Shown here: in pieces, positions 42,344-50,170 of the stretch
How the letters are laid out: each line of letters starts with the position of its first letter
Numbering within the stretch: the first letter of the stretch is position 1
Source of the DNA: an uncultured Clostridia bacterium
GTDB lineage: Bacteria; Bacillota; Clostridia; UBA1381; UMGS1253
DNA: 50,170 bases
Assembly: GCA_934456295.1 (NCBI GenBank)
Contig: CAKSHB010000008.1
Span: forward strand, 1 to 50,170
Direction of reading: 5' to 3'
Notes under the pieces: model-generated
Databases searched by the model: none
The model's input: the letters and a program-made list of their open reading frames with translations, nothing else
Told to the model about the DNA's origin: nothing
Position numbers and translations under genes: made by a program

Positions 42344-43910
42344 GCTTGTCCACCTCTTTCTTTTCTCTCTTTTTAAGAAATGTATCCGAAAGCATGGCAA
42401 TTTCGCTTACCTTCAGAACCGAACACATGATAAAATACACAACCGCGCCAGACAGTGCGGAAACTGCCGGCAGCAATATGCGCCAGCCAAAGCTGTCGTT
42501 TGAGTATGGCAGCAGTCCTCTGTAAACCAAAAGCACAACCGCCGACATAACAAGTACGCTTAAAATTATTTTCACGATGTCTGAGATATCCTGTTTTGAA
42601 AATATGCCGTGAATACGTTTATTCATCAATATAAAGTTGAGTATTGCGTTGAGCGTTGATGCAAGTGCACTTGCAAGCGCAAGTCCGCCTATGCCGAAGA
42701 AATGTGACAGCACATAGCTCAGTATAATGTTTGCCCCAATGCTTATCAGTGCCGTTATCATGGGAGTTTTTGAGTCCTGCATGGCGAAAAACGATTTGTT
42801 CAGCACCTCGGCATATGAAAAACCAATCATTCCCATAGAGTAAAAAGTCAGTGCGGTTGACGTAAGGCTGACAGATGACGCGTCAAACTCGCCGTACTGA
42901 TAAATAAGCTTTACCGCAGGCTCGGCAAGAATTATAAGCCCTACCATAATCGGCAGCATGACAAAACTTACGGATTTTAGCGCACCGTGCATAAGGGCGC
43001 GGCGTTCTTTGTCATCATCTGCGGCATTTGCTCTTGCAAGCGACGGGAAAACAAGATTTGTCACAACAAACGAAAACACGCCGACAAGTATTATATACAG
43101 CCTGTTTGCATATTCAAGTCCCGACATTGCGCCGTCACCGAGGCTTGAGGAAAAATGCATGTTAACAAGGGAGCCTATCGGCTGTACCCATGTGCTTATA
43201 AGAAGGGGGAGGGCAAGCAGCGCTGTTTTTTTCAGCCCTTCGTCCCTAAAGTTGAAATCAAGCGTATATTTATATTTGAACTTAATCAGCGACGGAATTT
43301 GAACCGCAGCCTGAAGTCCCCAGCCGATAAGCATTGCAACGGCAAGCCCCGTAACGCCGAAACGGTTTTTAAAAATCAGCAGATATAAAATCATCATGCC
43401 GTTTGAAACAAGACTGATGATGGCAGGAATGTTAAATTCGCCGAAAGACTGCAATATGCCGACAAACGAAAACGCAAGCCCCGTAAATATAATCATGGGG
43501 AATAAAATGTTTGACAGACTTACGGCAAGCTGTTTCGTTTCGGCAGAAAGCCCGGGCGTAATTGTGTCGATAAGCGCCGGAGCGAATGCAATACCTGCAA
43601 TACACATTACGCTTGTCAGCAAAAGCACAACATTTATAAATTTGTTTGCAAATTCAATTGCACGTTCTCTTGTGGATTTTTCGAGATATTCGTTAAAAAC
43701 GGGTATAAATGCCGCCGAAATAACGCCGCCGATAACCACATCAAAAAACAGGAGCGGAATTTTTGTGGCGGCAAAATATGCGTCAGCGCTGCTTCCCGTT
43801 CCGAAATATGCCCCGATAAACGAATCGCGGAGCATGCCGCATAGTTTTGCGGCAAAAGTTGCTATAATCATAAAACCTGCTGTTTTAAGTAATTTTTTTG
43901 TGTTTTCCAA
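42333..43910 (-). CDS. murJ: MurJ/MviN-family lipid-linked oligosaccharide flippase
   Basis: 525 residues from the TTG at 43910, 10 bases after AAAGGTG. An upstream extension of the frame to 44105 lies across the promoter and is not used. About 14 membrane helices are visible. The first region has MIIATFAAKLCGMLRDSFIGAYFG, split at the Arg-Asp. It flips lipid II, or another undecaprenyl-linked glycan, across the membrane. Next to a ligase and GT4 it could serve a surface polysaccharide rather than peptidoglycan. Confidence 0.88.
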   Translation of the reverse strand: MENTKKLLKTAGFMIIATFAAKLCGMLRDSFIGAYFGTGSSADAYFAATKIPLLFFDVVIGGVISAAFIPVFNEYLEKSTRERAIEFANKFINVVLLLTSVMCIAGIAFAPALIDTITPGLSAETKQLAVSLSNILFPMIIFTGLAFSFVGILQSFGEFNIPAIISLVSNGMMILYLLIFKNRFGVTGLAVAMLIGWGLQAAVQIPSLIKFKYKYTLDFNFRDEGLKKTALLALPLLISTWVQPIGSLVNMHFSSSLGDGAMSGLEYANRLYIILVGVFSFVVTNLVFPSLARANAADDDKERRALMHGALKSVSFVMLPIMVGLIILAEPAVKLIYQYGEFDASSVSLTSTALTFYSMGMIGFSYAEVLNKSFFAMQDSKTPMITALISIGANIILSYVLSHFFGIGGLALASALASTLNAILNFILMNKRIHGIFSKQDISDIVKIILSVLVMSAVVLLVYRGLLPYSNDSFGWRILLPAVSALSGAVVYFIMCSVLKVSEIAMLSDTFLKKREKKEVDKLGK

Positions 43911-43986
43911 TTTATGAACACACCTTTTTTCATATTGTCGGATAAAATATATGATGCCCGAAAAATGCATACAAATATTACTATAT

Positions 43987-44015
43987 ATTATATAAAAATA
44001 CCGCGCCTTTGTCAA
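43987..44015 (-). promoter_or_regulatory. Consensus SigA promoter of the murJ operon
   Basis: Minus strand: TTGACA (44015-44010) and TATAAT (43992-43987) match the consensus at all twelve positions with a 17-base spacer. The leader to the TTG is about 70 bases. Confidence 0.85.
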
Positions 44016-44080
44016 TAAAATATGCAGATAAAGTGTGCCGGCATACGGATAAAAAACAACAGAAAAAACGGCAAATAAAA

Positions 44081-44118
44081 AACACAGACGAAAAAAGATA
44101 TGCATAACCGTCTGTGTT
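44081..44118 (-). terminator. Rho-independent terminator after the ECF S component
   Basis: A perfect 10-bp stem (AACACAGACG with CGTCTGTGTT) and an 18-base loop are followed by TTTTATTT on the minus strand. It lies 23 bases after the S-component stop. Confidence 0.75.
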
Positions 44119-44140
44119 AAAAATTTTTAAAGCTTTGCCG

Positions 44141-44683
44141 TCAGCATTTCAGGAATTTTTTAAGCGGCAGCCATACCAAATATGAAATCACACAGCCGAG
44201 TATTGCCGCTATGAGCTGAAAATGGGTAAATGTCCATGAAAGCGCGGTTATAAGCGCAGGTTTTCCTGCAATAACATCGGCAAATGCAGGCGCAACAAGA
44301 AAGCTGACACAACCCCACATAACGAGCCATTTTACAACCGAACCTGTGAGCATGCCCCATAAAATGCCGAGTTTGCCGCGGTTCATGAAAACATACACGC
44401 TGATTACAAGAACAGCGTTTCCGAGCATAATGACGGGGAACAGGCTGAATTTTGTAAGAGCCATAATCGGCGCACCTGTTATAAGGTATGAGGTAATCGG
44501 TGAAATTACGGCAAGAAGTATGCCGCTCCACAAACCGACGCCAAGTGTGGCAATTATAAGGACTGCGTTTACAACGGGGCCCGATATCCATACGGAAAAG
44601 TTTTTGAAACACTGGATAACGAGTATAATTGCCAGAAGGACGGCTGTACGCGCAATTTTTTGTACATATGTGTTTTTTGTCAT
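44141..44683 (-). CDS. ECF transporter S component
   Basis: 180 residues with about six membrane helices. It opens ARTAVLLAIILVIQ, the S-component signature that docks with EcfT, and LATLGVGLWSGILLAVISPITSYL-like segments (here IIATLGVG then LWSGILLAVI). It binds a vitamin or related small molecule for an energy-coupling factor importer. The cargo and the A and T subunits are not visible here. It follows radA by 36 bases, with GGGGGT before the ATG. Confidence 0.87.
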   Translation of the reverse strand: MTKNTYVQKIARTAVLLAIILVIQCFKNFSVWISGPVVNAVLIIATLGVGLWSGILLAVISPITSYLITGAPIMALTKFSLFPVIMLGNAVLVISVYVFMNRGKLGILWGMLTGSVVKWLVMWGCVSFLVAPAFADVIAGKPALITALSWTFTHFQLIAAILGCVISYLVWLPLKKFLKC

Positions 44684-44719
44684 AATATTACCCCCAAAAA
44701 AGATTTTTTAGAAATATTT

Positions 44720-46087
44720 CTATTCTCTGACAAGCGCCAGCGCTTGTGCAAGGCTTTTCACAAAAATAAGATTAAGGCTTGTGTTTATGCCTTTGAGCGA
44801 TTTTTTGTTGCTGTACGGCAGCATGCACTGCTTAAAGCCGAGCTTTTCCGCCTCAGCAATGCGCTGAGATATGCGGTTTACGGCGCGGATTTCTCCCGTG
44901 AGTCCGACTTCGCCTATAAACACGGTATCTTTCGGCAGAACAAAGGAACGAAAGCTTGAAGCAAGAGCAAGCGCAACTCCCAAATCCGCCGCAGGTTCAT
45001 CGATTTTCAGTCCGCCCACAATGTTCACATATGCGTCCTGATTGGACAAATTCATACCGACACGCTTTTCAAGCACGGCTATGAGCATTGCAATGCGGTT
45101 ATAATCAACGCCGTTGGCAGTACGGCGCGGCATACCGAAAGACGTTGTGGACACGAGAGCCTGTACCTCTGCAAGCAGCGGACGGCTTCCCTCAAGCGCG
45201 CATATGACGCCTGTGCCGGCAACATCGCCCGGGCGTCCTTCGAGAAAGGTCACGGAAGGGTTTTCGACTTCACGCAATCCTGTGTCAAACATCTCAAAAA
45301 CGCCTATTTCGTTTGTTGAGCCGAAACGGTTTTTCACGCCGCGCAGTATGCGGTAGTTCAGATGACGTTCACCCTCAAAATACAGCACACAGTCAACCAT
45401 GTGTTCAAGTACCTTCGGACCGGCAATGCCGCCCTCTTTTGTTACATGTCCGACAACGAAAACCGAAACGGCGTTTTCCTTTGCCTTTCGCATAAGCGTC
45501 ATTGTGACGTCGCGAACTTGTGACACGCTTCCGGGTGACGAGGTGACAGAAGGGGAGTACATCGTCTGTATCGAGTCAACGATAACTATGTCGGGCATAA
45601 GCTCGTCCATTATGTTAACAATCTGCTCTATGTTTACCTGAGAGATAATATAGAGATTTTCGTTTGTAACCCCAAGACGGTCCGAACGCATTTTAAGCTG
45701 ACGCTCAGATTCCTCGCCCGAAACGTATAATATTTTGCCGTCTGTCTTAACCGTACGGCACATCTGCAAAAGCAACGTAGACTTTCCGATGCCGGGGTCG
45801 CCGCCGACAAGCACAAGCGAACCGGCAACAATTCCGCCGCCGAGTACGCGGTCAAACTCGACTATGCCGCTGGAAAACCGCAAATCGCTGTCAGCGGAAA
45901 TTTCCGAGAGCTTTGTCGGGGAAACGGCAGAAACAGAGGAGGCGAGTTTGTTTGTTTTTGATGATTGCTTTGTAACGGAGGCGGACTCCAAAATGCTGTT
46001 CCATGCACCGCATGCGGGGCATTTCCCATACCATTTCGAAGTTTCGTTTCCGCATTCGCTGCAAAAGAAAGAAGATGCATTTTTCAT
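44720..46087 (-). CDS. radA: DNA repair protein RadA
   Basis: 455 residues. The N-terminal zinc finger has C9, C12, C23 and C26. The RecA-like ATPase has Walker A G96-D-P-G-I-G-K-S-T104 and the RadA-specific KNRFG motif at about 255. The C-terminal Lon-type domain (about 285-455) has PAADLGVALALASS. It drives branch migration of recombination intermediates. AGGAG lies before the ATG. It heads a two-gene unit with the S component. Confidence 0.96.
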   Translation of the reverse strand: MKNASSFFCSECGNETSKWYGKCPACGAWNSILESASVTKQSSKTNKLASSVSAVSPTKLSEISADSDLRFSSGIVEFDRVLGGGIVAGSLVLVGGDPGIGKSTLLLQMCRTVKTDGKILYVSGEESERQLKMRSDRLGVTNENLYIISQVNIEQIVNIMDELMPDIVIVDSIQTMYSPSVTSSPGSVSQVRDVTMTLMRKAKENAVSVFVVGHVTKEGGIAGPKVLEHMVDCVLYFEGERHLNYRILRGVKNRFGSTNEIGVFEMFDTGLREVENPSVTFLEGRPGDVAGTGVICALEGSRPLLAEVQALVSTTSFGMPRRTANGVDYNRIAMLIAVLEKRVGMNLSNQDAYVNIVGGLKIDEPAADLGVALALASSFRSFVLPKDTVFIGEVGLTGEIRAVNRISQRIAEAEKLGFKQCMLPYSNKKSLKGINTSLNLIFVKSLAQALALVRE

Positions 46088-46131
46088 ATCGGAAAACTCC
46101 TGAAGTTATATTTTTAGCCAATAAAGCGTGT

Positions 46132-46160
46132 CCGTATATACGGCCGACGGATTTTATCCG
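46132..46160 (-). other. Two small palindromes upstream of radA
   Basis: CCGTATATACGG (46132-46143) is a perfect 12-base palindrome, and CGGAT/ATCCG (46148-46160) is a small hairpin. Either could be a protein-binding site or transcript end for the radA-facing gap 46088-46215. No promoter is clear. Confidence 0.3.
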
Positions 46161-46164
46161 TACA

Positions 46165-46201
46165 AAGGAGCTGCAGCAAAACCATTTCGCCGCAGCTCCT
46201 T
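46165..46201 (-). terminator. Hairpin terminator after the zinc-ribbon gene
   Basis: AAGGAGCTGC (46165-46174) pairs with GCAGCTCCTT (46192-46201), extended by GC pairs. The minus-strand T run after it is short (CCTTTG), so efficiency is uncertain. It follows the gene stop by 15 bases. Confidence 0.6.
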
Positions 46202-46215
46202 GCAGTTTTTACAGA

Positions 46216-48111
46216 TTATTCAAACAGTACTGATGATACGCCCGTGTCAACAGCCTCGGGAGTACCGCTGCCTTTCCACATGTAAAGGTCGCCGGTATCC
46301 GCGTCGGAGTTAAAGTTTTTAAAATATATTGCATTCTTGTCGCTTCTCGTATAGAAGGAAGAATATACACCCGAATCAATTGCGGTTGCCTGTGACGAAC
46401 CTGTGGTCTGTACCGTGTAAAGGGTGCCTGTGTAGCTTTCCTGGTCAATATCGCCCAGATATGTGACGGTTTTTCCGTTTGTCGAAAGCTTGTAGGTTGA
46501 TGAGTATATACCCTCGGCAATCTGTTTTGTGCTGCCGTCTTTGTATGCGTTAAGAGTACCTGTACCTGCGCTTGAATTGATGTTTGTAATGTATATTACA
46601 ACACTGCCGTCCTTTGTTGCGTTAAATGCACCTACGCCCTCGGCGATAACCTCGTCCTTCACGCCGAACAGTGACTCTTTTCTGACGTGCAGAACACCTG
46701 CCGAAGAAGCCTGGTCATAGTTGCACAGATAGTAAATCGTTTTGAAATCATACGATGCGCTTGCGTGCTGCGGTGTGAGCATGCCGCTTGCAACCGTAAT
46801 AGCATCTTTGCCCTTTTTCTTGAGGAGCATATCAGGTGATGCTGACGATGCATCTGCACCGTCAGGCAGTTTTGCAAGCAGATAATTCTGGTTTTCAACA
46901 TCTACGGCGAAGAAGCCCATTATATCGTCAAGTACGGTTTCGGCCTCTTTGTTACCGTTTTTGAAATCAAAGTTGTAAACCTGATCGGCGCCGATGGTAA
47001 CATAACCGACTTTGTCCGAGAAAGACGAAGCCATTACGTAGTTTTCGGAAACGCCGTTTGAAATAAGTTCGGGTGTTTTTGACGGAGCGGATTTATACAA
47101 ATCGCATGTATAGGTTTCCTTATCCATATTTTTAAGGTAGAGAACCTCGCCGCCGTTCGATACTTTTACGCCGGAAATAACAGCGTCATCAACCTTTACG
47201 GGAGCGCCGCCTGTTTTTGCAACATAATATTCGCCCGTGCTGTCCTCTGAGTTAACATTTTCAAGATATGCCATTGACTTACCGTTTTCGCTTACCATGA
47301 ATGTCTGATAAAGCGTCGAGTTTGCAAGCTGCTGCGGCTGCAAACCCTCGGTGCAGTAATAAAGCTGACCTATGGCAGTATTTATATCAACGTTGCTCAT
47401 ATACATAACAGTTTTGCCATTTTCGGAAATTACAAAGCCCTGCAAAGCATTGTCTGCAATTTTTACCTTATCTTTGCCGTTATAGCATGCATACAGTGTG
47501 CCGGAGAAGGTTGACGGGTCAAAGTTTTCAAGGAAGTATACAACCTTGCCGTCCTTTGACTGCTTAACCGTGTAGCTGTAACTCGAAAAGCCCGATTCCG
47601 TGTCGCTTACAAGCTTATCCGAAATTTTAACGGGTGAGCCCGATACGGGCTTTTGATAAAGACAAAAATCTTTCACATATGAAAGCGCAAATTTTGAGCG
47701 GTCAACCGGCGTTACGTATTTCGGCGCAAAAATACCCGTGAAAGCTACCCAAAGACCTATGCATATTATAATGAGGGCAATAAGACCCGAAAAAGCCATA
47801 ATCTTTGACTTTTTTTTCGGAGCAGGGCCCTCAGCGGCCGGAACGGCAGCGCCGTTTTCCTCGGAAATAATCTCGTGCGCCTCTCCCGAGCAGCAGCACG
47901 GACAATTCTCTTCGCCGATATTTTCCTCCTCAGGTTTCTCCTCGGACGCTGTTTCAGCACATTCGCCCGCACAGGGACATACAGCCTCTTCGGAAGTCTC
48001 TTTTTCTGCGGTGTTCATTTCAAGCTCAGCATCTTCGTTAAGCGGCATACCGCAGTTTGAACATACGCTCTCTTCAGGCGCATTTTCATGAGAACAATTT
48101 TTACAAATCAT
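46216..48111 (-). CDS. Zinc-ribbon, Cys-cluster, membrane-anchored repeat protein
   Basis: 631 residues; no named family is recognised with confidence. A zinc ribbon at 1-22 has C3, C6, C17 and C20. An acidic stretch holds a second Cys cluster (C45, C47, C51, C70, C72, C73, C74). One membrane helix lies at about 105-127. The rest (about 165-631) is roughly ten degenerate repeats of 43-48 residues, each with NGKTVMYMSNVD-like and LYYC/LYACY-like strands, suggesting a beta-propeller. The N-terminus is inside and the repeats outside. No enzyme motif is seen. AGAGGATG lies before the ATG. It stands alone, divergent from the RdgB gene. Confidence 0.78.
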   Translation of the reverse strand: MICKNCSHENAPEESVCSNCGMPLNEDAELEMNTAEKETSEEAVCPCAGECAETASEEKPEEENIGEENCPCCCSGEAHEIISEENGAAVPAAEGPAPKKKSKIMAFSGLIALIIICIGLWVAFTGIFAPKYVTPVDRSKFALSYVKDFCLYQKPVSGSPVKISDKLVSDTESGFSSYSYTVKQSKDGKVVYFLENFDPSTFSGTLYACYNGKDKVKIADNALQGFVISENGKTVMYMSNVDINTAIGQLYYCTEGLQPQQLANSTLYQTFMVSENGKSMAYLENVNSEDSTGEYYVAKTGGAPVKVDDAVISGVKVSNGGEVLYLKNMDKETYTCDLYKSAPSKTPELISNGVSENYVMASSFSDKVGYVTIGADQVYNFDFKNGNKEAETVLDDIMGFFAVDVENQNYLLAKLPDGADASSASPDMLLKKKGKDAITVASGMLTPQHASASYDFKTIYYLCNYDQASSAGVLHVRKESLFGVKDEVIAEGVGAFNATKDGSVVIYITNINSSAGTGTLNAYKDGSTKQIAEGIYSSTYKLSTNGKTVTYLGDIDQESYTGTLYTVQTTGSSQATAIDSGVYSSFYTRSDKNAIYFKNFNSDADTGDLYMWKGSGTPEAVDTGVSSVLFE

Positions 48112-48270
48112 ATTTTACATCCTCTCGTTAAAAATAATTTACTAAATATAATCAATAATAATTTTATACCAAAAATTCATAAAGTGCAATATATTGCGCA
48201 AAATTAATTATAAATTTTTTGTTAACAGAGCATAAAAAGCGGATAAAATACCGAAAAACAAATTCATATC

Positions 48271-48299
48271 TTGAAAAAAATACAAAAATAGGATATCAT
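48271..48299 (+). promoter_or_regulatory. SigA-type promoter of the RdgB gene
   Basis: TTGAAA (48271-48276) and TATCAT (48294-48299) are spaced 17 bases apart and lie 33 bases before the ATG. Confidence 0.65.
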
Positions 48300-48332
48300 T
48301 TGTATATACAAAAAACGGAGGAGAAAAACAAA

Positions 48333-48950
48333 ATGAAACTTATAGCAGCCACAAATAACCCGGGAAAAGTTAAAGAAATAAGGCAGATACTCGGCGGCTT
48401 CGGCGCAGAAATAATCAGCCTGAGAGAGGCAGGGATTGAGCTTGAAGCGGAGGAAAACGGAGCGACATTTGAAGAAAATGCGCTCATAAAGGCGCGTGCT
48501 GCGGCAGAAATTACGCACCGTCCCGTGATTGCGGACGATTCGGGGCTTTGTGTGGACGCACTCGGCGGTGCACCCGGGATATACTCGGCGAGATACGCCG
48601 GTGAGGGTGCAGATGATGAGACTCGCATAAATAAGCTTCTGGCAGAGCTTTCGGGTGTTGAAAAAGAGAAACGCACGGCACATTTTGTGAGCGCGGCGGC
48701 GCTTGTGCTGCCCGATGGGAGAGAGTTTACGGCGCGCGGAACCGCGGACGGCTATATTGCCGAAAGTCCGTGCGGAAACGGAGGCTTCGGCTATGACCCC
48801 GTATTTGTATGTGCACATACGAACAAAACATATGCACTTATGAGCGCTGAGGAAAAAAATGCGGTCAGCCACCGTTTCAAAGCGCTTGAAGCAATGAGGG
48901 ATATAATTAATAAGGAAAAAATTGATTTCAAAAATATGCAGACGCAATAG
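48333..48950 (+). CDS. rdgB: XTP/dITP diphosphatase (RdgB/HAM1)
   Basis: 205 residues from the ATG at 48333, 9 bases after GGAGGAG; an in-frame start at 48219 lies upstream of the promoter and is not used. It opens LIAATNNPGKVKEI, with SGLCVDALGGAPGIYSARYAG split around the metal site, and GFGYDPVF, the family signature. It removes deaminated purine nucleotides (XTP, dITP, ITP) from the pool. It is followed by the carboxypeptidase gene after 78 bases. Confidence 0.95.
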   Translation: MKLIAATNNPGKVKEIRQILGGFGAEIISLREAGIELEAEENGATFEENALIKARAAAEITHRPVIADDSGLCVDALGGAPGIYSARYAGEGADDETRINKLLAELSGVEKEKRTAHFVSAAALVLPDGREFTARGTADGYIAESPCGNGGFGYDPVFVCAHTNKTYALMSAEEKNAVSHRFKALEAMRDIINKEKIDFKNMQTQ

Positions 48951-49028
48951 GCGATGCAGTCATAAAAACAGCATACAGCGAAATAGAATAGTAAAAAGCA
49001 TATAAAAGCATATATGGGAGAGTGTGTC

Positions 49029-50170
49029 ATGAAAAAATTGCTTTGCATTGCATTTACTGTTCTTTTTTTGTTGTCCGAAACGGCATTTGTACCGATAACC
49101 GCTGCGGCAAACTCTGCGTCGTCATACTGCGTTATTGATGCAATGACGGGCAGAGTTCTGTATGAAAAAAATGCGCGTGAAAAGCGCGGTATGGCAAGCA
49201 CGACAAAAATAATGACGGCAATCGTGGCACTTGAAAGGGCAAATCCGTCGGATATGGCGTCAGTCAGCTATAATGCCTCGCGCACAGAAGGCTCATCGCT
49301 GTACCTGAAACCGAGCGAAAAAATGAGTATAACGGACTTGGTTTACGGGCTTATGCTGAACTCGGGCAATGATGCCGCCGTGGTTCTGGCAGAACACATA
49401 GGCGGCAGCGTGGAGGGATTTGCGGCAATGATGAACGAAACTGCAAAAAAAATATGCGCAAATTCCACAAACTTTACAAATCCGAACGGGTTGTATGATG
49501 AAAACCACTATACGACCGCATATGACCTTGCACTCATTGCGCGTTATGCGATGAAAAACGAAACATTTGCACAGATAGTCTCCACAAAAAAGTATACGGC
49601 GCATGCAGTAAGCGCATCGGGCGAAAGAAACATTTATCTCTCAAACCATAACAAACTGCTGTCTATGCTTGAAGGTTGTGACGGAGTAAAGACCGGATTT
49701 ACAAAAAAAACGGGCAGATGTCTTGTTTCGTCGGCAACACGGAAAGGTCAGCGGATAATATGCGTCACGCTGAATGCTCCCGATGACTGGAATGACCACA
49801 CAAGTCTTATAAATACTGCTTTTTCGGAATATAAAATGCGCAGACTGATTTCGGCAGGACAATATATAAGAACGGTTCCGGTACAGGGAGGCATTGCGGA
49901 CAGCGTGGGAGTTGTTGCGGCAGAGGATATTTATGTGCCGGCAAAAGAAAACGAAACGCTTGATTTTGAGCTGGTATATGACATAGCGCAGCAGATAGAC
50001 GCACCGATATCACAGGGGCAAGACGCAGGAAAGGTTGAAGTCGTATACAACGGAGAAAGTGTTACACAGGCAAAGCTGATAACGGTAGCCAATGTTGAAA
50101 TATCGGACAAGAAAAATGTAACAAACTTGTTGTTTGAATTTTGTGCAAAATTTTTAAAATTGGCAATTTT
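49029..50170 (+). CDS. D-alanyl-D-alanine carboxypeptidase (DacF/PBP5 type), 3' end outside
   Basis: The frame is open to the window edge: at least 380 residues, without a stop. A signal peptide (about 1-27, LLCIAFTVLFLL core) is followed by an S11 peptidase domain with S57-T-T-K60, S112-G-N and K221-T-G. The later part (about 280-370) is a beta-rich C-terminal domain, and a hydrophobic stretch near the end may be the start of the membrane anchor. It removes the terminal D-Ala from peptidoglycan stem peptides outside the cell. GGGAGAG lies before the ATG. Confidence 0.93.
   Translation, partial: MKKLLCIAFTVLFLLSETAFVPITAAANSASSYCVIDAMTGRVLYEKNAREKRGMASTTKIMTAIVALERANPSDMASVSYNASRTEGSSLYLKPSEKMSITDLVYGLMLNSGNDAAVVLAEHIGGSVEGFAAMMNETAKKICANSTNFTNPNGLYDENHYTTAYDLALIARYAMKNETFAQIVSTKKYTAHAVSASGERNIYLSNHNKLLSMLEGCDGVKTGFTKKTGRCLVSSATRKGQRIICVTLNAPDDWNDHTSLINTAFSEYKMRRLISAGQYIRTVPVQGGIADSVGVVAAEDIYVPAKENETLDFELVYDIAQQIDAPISQGQDAGKVEVVYNGESVTQAKLITVANVEISDKKNVTNLLFEFCAKFLKLAI

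Noticed and set aside
43911..44105. N-terminal extension of MurJ to 44105
   Set aside because: It would run across the consensus promoter at 43987-44015, has no ribosome site, and adds residues not found in the family.
1..50170. CRISPR array, prophage, insertion sequence or attachment site
   Set aside because: No spaced direct repeats of the right length, no integrase or transposase gene and no terminal inverted repeats were seen; gene order is housekeeping throughout.

Overview
The window is a dense, plain bacterial chromosome segment of moderate to low GC. It most likely comes from a member of the class Clostridia. The support is a phenylalanine T-box leader upstream of pheST, strong GGAGG-type ribosome binding sites, several TTG and GTG starts, the pairing of ZapA with a U32 peptidase, the mreBCD/PBP2/minCDE/mgsA order, two DUF4330 proteins, an ECF-transporter S component, and an IorAB/PaaK/ACT aryl-acid cluster. 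I see no phage, insertion sequence, CRISPR array, rRNA or tRNA. A lower taxonomic rank cannot be read from the sequence.

Layout. (1) 1-7601 (+): an aryl-acid cluster with a sodium:solute symporter (5' end outside the window), phenylacetate-CoA ligase, indolepyruvate:ferredoxin oxidoreductase IorA and IorB, a second phenylacetate-CoA ligase, an SGNH hydrolase and a tandem ACT protein. A PLP enzyme of the YnbB family follows at 7631-8932. (2) 9025-13543 (+): a consensus promoter, a Phe T-box with its terminator, a tiny upstream ORF, a second SGNH hydrolase, then pheS and pheT. (3) 13616-17988 (+): rpmE, rpsO, pnp and an M16 zinc protease, with hairpins between the genes. (4) 18033-22938 (+): Nudix ADP-ribose pyrophosphatase, zapA, U32 peptidase, NusG-II protein, Gx transporter and maf. 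(5) 23000-30076 (+): mreB, mreC, mreD, PBP2, minC, minD, minE and mgsA, the cell-shape and division-site module. (6) 30166-33301: a minus-strand cysteine-rich protein of unknown function, divergent from a two-gene radical-SAM/DUF4130 unit predicted to act on DNA. (7) 33351-44015 (minus): one long apparent operon starting at a perfect TTGACA-17-TATAAT promoter: MurJ-type flippase, O-antigen ligase-type protein, GT4 glycosyltransferase, two DUF4330 proteins, lepA, hemW, an amidohydrolase and a short GH32 enzyme. (8) 44081-48111 (minus): radA with an ECF S component, and a zinc-ribbon/membrane/repeat protein. (9) 48271-50170 (+): an RdgB/HAM1-type pyrophosphatase and a D-alanyl-D-alanine carboxypeptidase that runs off the window.

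How the genes work together. Group 1 links aromatic 2-oxo acids, aryl-acetyl-CoA and aryl-acetates, with ferredoxin as electron carrier. It may run as aromatic amino acid fermentation or, reversed, as aryl-acid assimilation. Group 2 raises PheRS when uncharged tRNA-Phe accumulates and appears to place a hydrolase under the same signal, so an SGNH hydrolase sits in each of the two neighbouring aromatic or phenylalanine-linked units. Groups 4, 5, 7 and 9 carry many envelope functions: elongation, septum placement, lipid-linked precursor flipping, polymer ligation and peptidoglycan trimming.

The most interesting items are the SGNH hydrolase under the Phe T-box with its coupled 15-codon upstream ORF, the radical-SAM/DUF4130 pair without a visible glycosylase domain, the flippase-ligase-GT4-DUF4330 operon, and the zinc-ribbon/Cys-cluster/repeat membrane protein. 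All functional statements rest on reading motifs and family memory; no database search was run.
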